Positions 6,427 through 6,580 of a stretch of DNA of 6,580 bases are shown one piece after another. A program made the translations under genes and the position numbers. Where the stretch lies: positions 1 to 6,580 of the forward strand of contig JAZQDW010000002.1 of assembly GCA_045546995.1 (NCBI GenBank), read 5' to 3'. Every line of letters begins with the position of its first letter. The first letter of the stretch is position 1. Source of the DNA: Firm-08 sp045546995. Its GTDB lineage: Bacteria > Bacillota > Clostridia > Oscillospirales > QAKW01. Under the pieces are notes generated by a model. That model was not told the origin of the DNA. It was given only the letters and a program-made list of their open reading frames with translations, and did not search any database.

Positions 6427-6537
6427 TTACCAGTTTTCATCTTCCGGTGGGAGCGTGTTGGAGCCTACACCGATCTCGGTACGGGGCTCCACCACAATGT
6501 CTAACAATTCGATTTCAGGCGCAATATAGTCTTTCAT
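6427..6537 (-). CDS. Small 36-residue peptide, cysteine-free, RiPP-precursor-like start
   Basis: A perfect AGGAGG (6548-6543) sits five bases before ATG 6537-6535; an ATG directly upstream (6540-6538) is too close to the SD, so the second is preferred. The product starts MKDYIAPEIELLDIV, continues E-P-R-T-E-I-G-V-G-S-N-T, and ends L-P-P-E-D-E-N-W before TAA at 6429-6427. Ideal SD, sensible length and a terminator directly downstream make it a real gene. The M-K-x-Y-x-x-P-E-I-E beginning resembles short peptides common in gut Clostridia and the Y-x-x-P-x-(L/I) leader motif of some lasso peptide precursors (family knowledge from memory). There is no Cys, signal peptide or membrane segment. The function is unknown. 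It could be a modified-peptide precursor or an uncharacterised small protein; processing genes would have to lie to the right of the window. Confidence 0.75.
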   Translation of the reverse strand: MKDYIAPEIELLDIVVEPRTEIGVGSNTLPPEDENW

Positions 6538-6542
6538 CATTT

Positions 6543-6548
6543 CCTCCT
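6543..6548 (-). promoter_or_regulatory. Ribosome binding site of the small peptide gene
   Basis: A full AGGAGG on the minus strand, five bases from ATG 6537-6535 and only two from ATG 6540-6538. The spacing favours the downstream start. The strength suggests high translation, as is usual for small peptide precursors. Confidence 0.8.
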
Positions 6549-6580
6549 TATAACAGAGGGAAGAGAGCCGTGTCGGCACT

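Noticed and set aside
6427..6537. Firm assignment of the small peptide as a lasso precursor
   Set aside because: The leader-like Y-x-x-P-x-I is present, but no Thr at -2 precedes a Gly with an Asp/Glu at ring position 7-9, and no lasso enzymes are visible.
6548..6580. End of a possible upstream gene (frame stopping at TAA 6550-6548, or another frame ending in TGA over the peptide start)
   Set aside because: Only about ten codons are visible and more than one frame is possible, so no gene can be supported.
1..6580. CRISPR arrays, tRNA or rRNA genes, transposase genes
   Set aside because: No regularly spaced short repeats, no tRNA-like cloverleaf or conserved rRNA segments, and no transposase motifs were seen; the internal repeats are protein-domain duplications within one gene.

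Overview
The window is dominated by one very large minus-strand gene. It starts at 5988 and runs without a stop codon off the left edge: exactly 1996 codons are visible and the C-terminus lies outside. The product is a secreted or surface multidomain protein. In order it has a signal peptide, two closely related right-handed parallel beta-helix (pectin-lyase-like) copies, a beta-sandwich-like insert, a third diverged beta-helix copy, a second insert, a degenerate partial beta-helix cap, an SGNH/GDSL esterase domain with all catalytic blocks intact, a short Cys/His module, and another repeat-type beta module cut by the window edge. The long plus-strand open frames over this region are antisense shadows.

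The likely source is a gut- or rumen-type member of the Firmicutes, class Clostridia (Oscillospiraceae/Ruminococcaceae-like). This is inferred from the strong AAGGAG/AGGAGG ribosome binding sites, the Gram-positive style signal peptide, the C-x-H/H-x-x-C-x-x-C-G module typical of large clostridial surface proteins, and the small peptide gene at the right end. The species cannot be named.

Layout from right to left, in the direction of transcription: 6538-6580 is an upstream edge with a strong SD; 6427-6537 is a 36-residue peptide gene; 6383-6421 is a perfect hairpin terminator usable in both directions; about 6303-6382 is non-coding sequence with a small AATTCCG repeat; 6108-6302 is an internal fragment of a MocR/PdxR-type (GntR plus aminotransferase fold) regulator, cut just after the position of the PLP-binding lysine and clearly a pseudogene; about 5989-6107 is the promoter and leader region of the giant gene; 1-5988 is the giant gene.

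Functionally, the giant protein fits extracellular binding or processing of a complex polysaccharide: the beta-helices would bind or cleave glycan and the SGNH domain would remove acyl groups. The substrate is not determined. The 36-residue peptide is the least explained item. It is cysteine-free, has a lasso-leader-like Y-x-x-P-x-I start and an acidic tail, and its partners, if any, lie outside the window.
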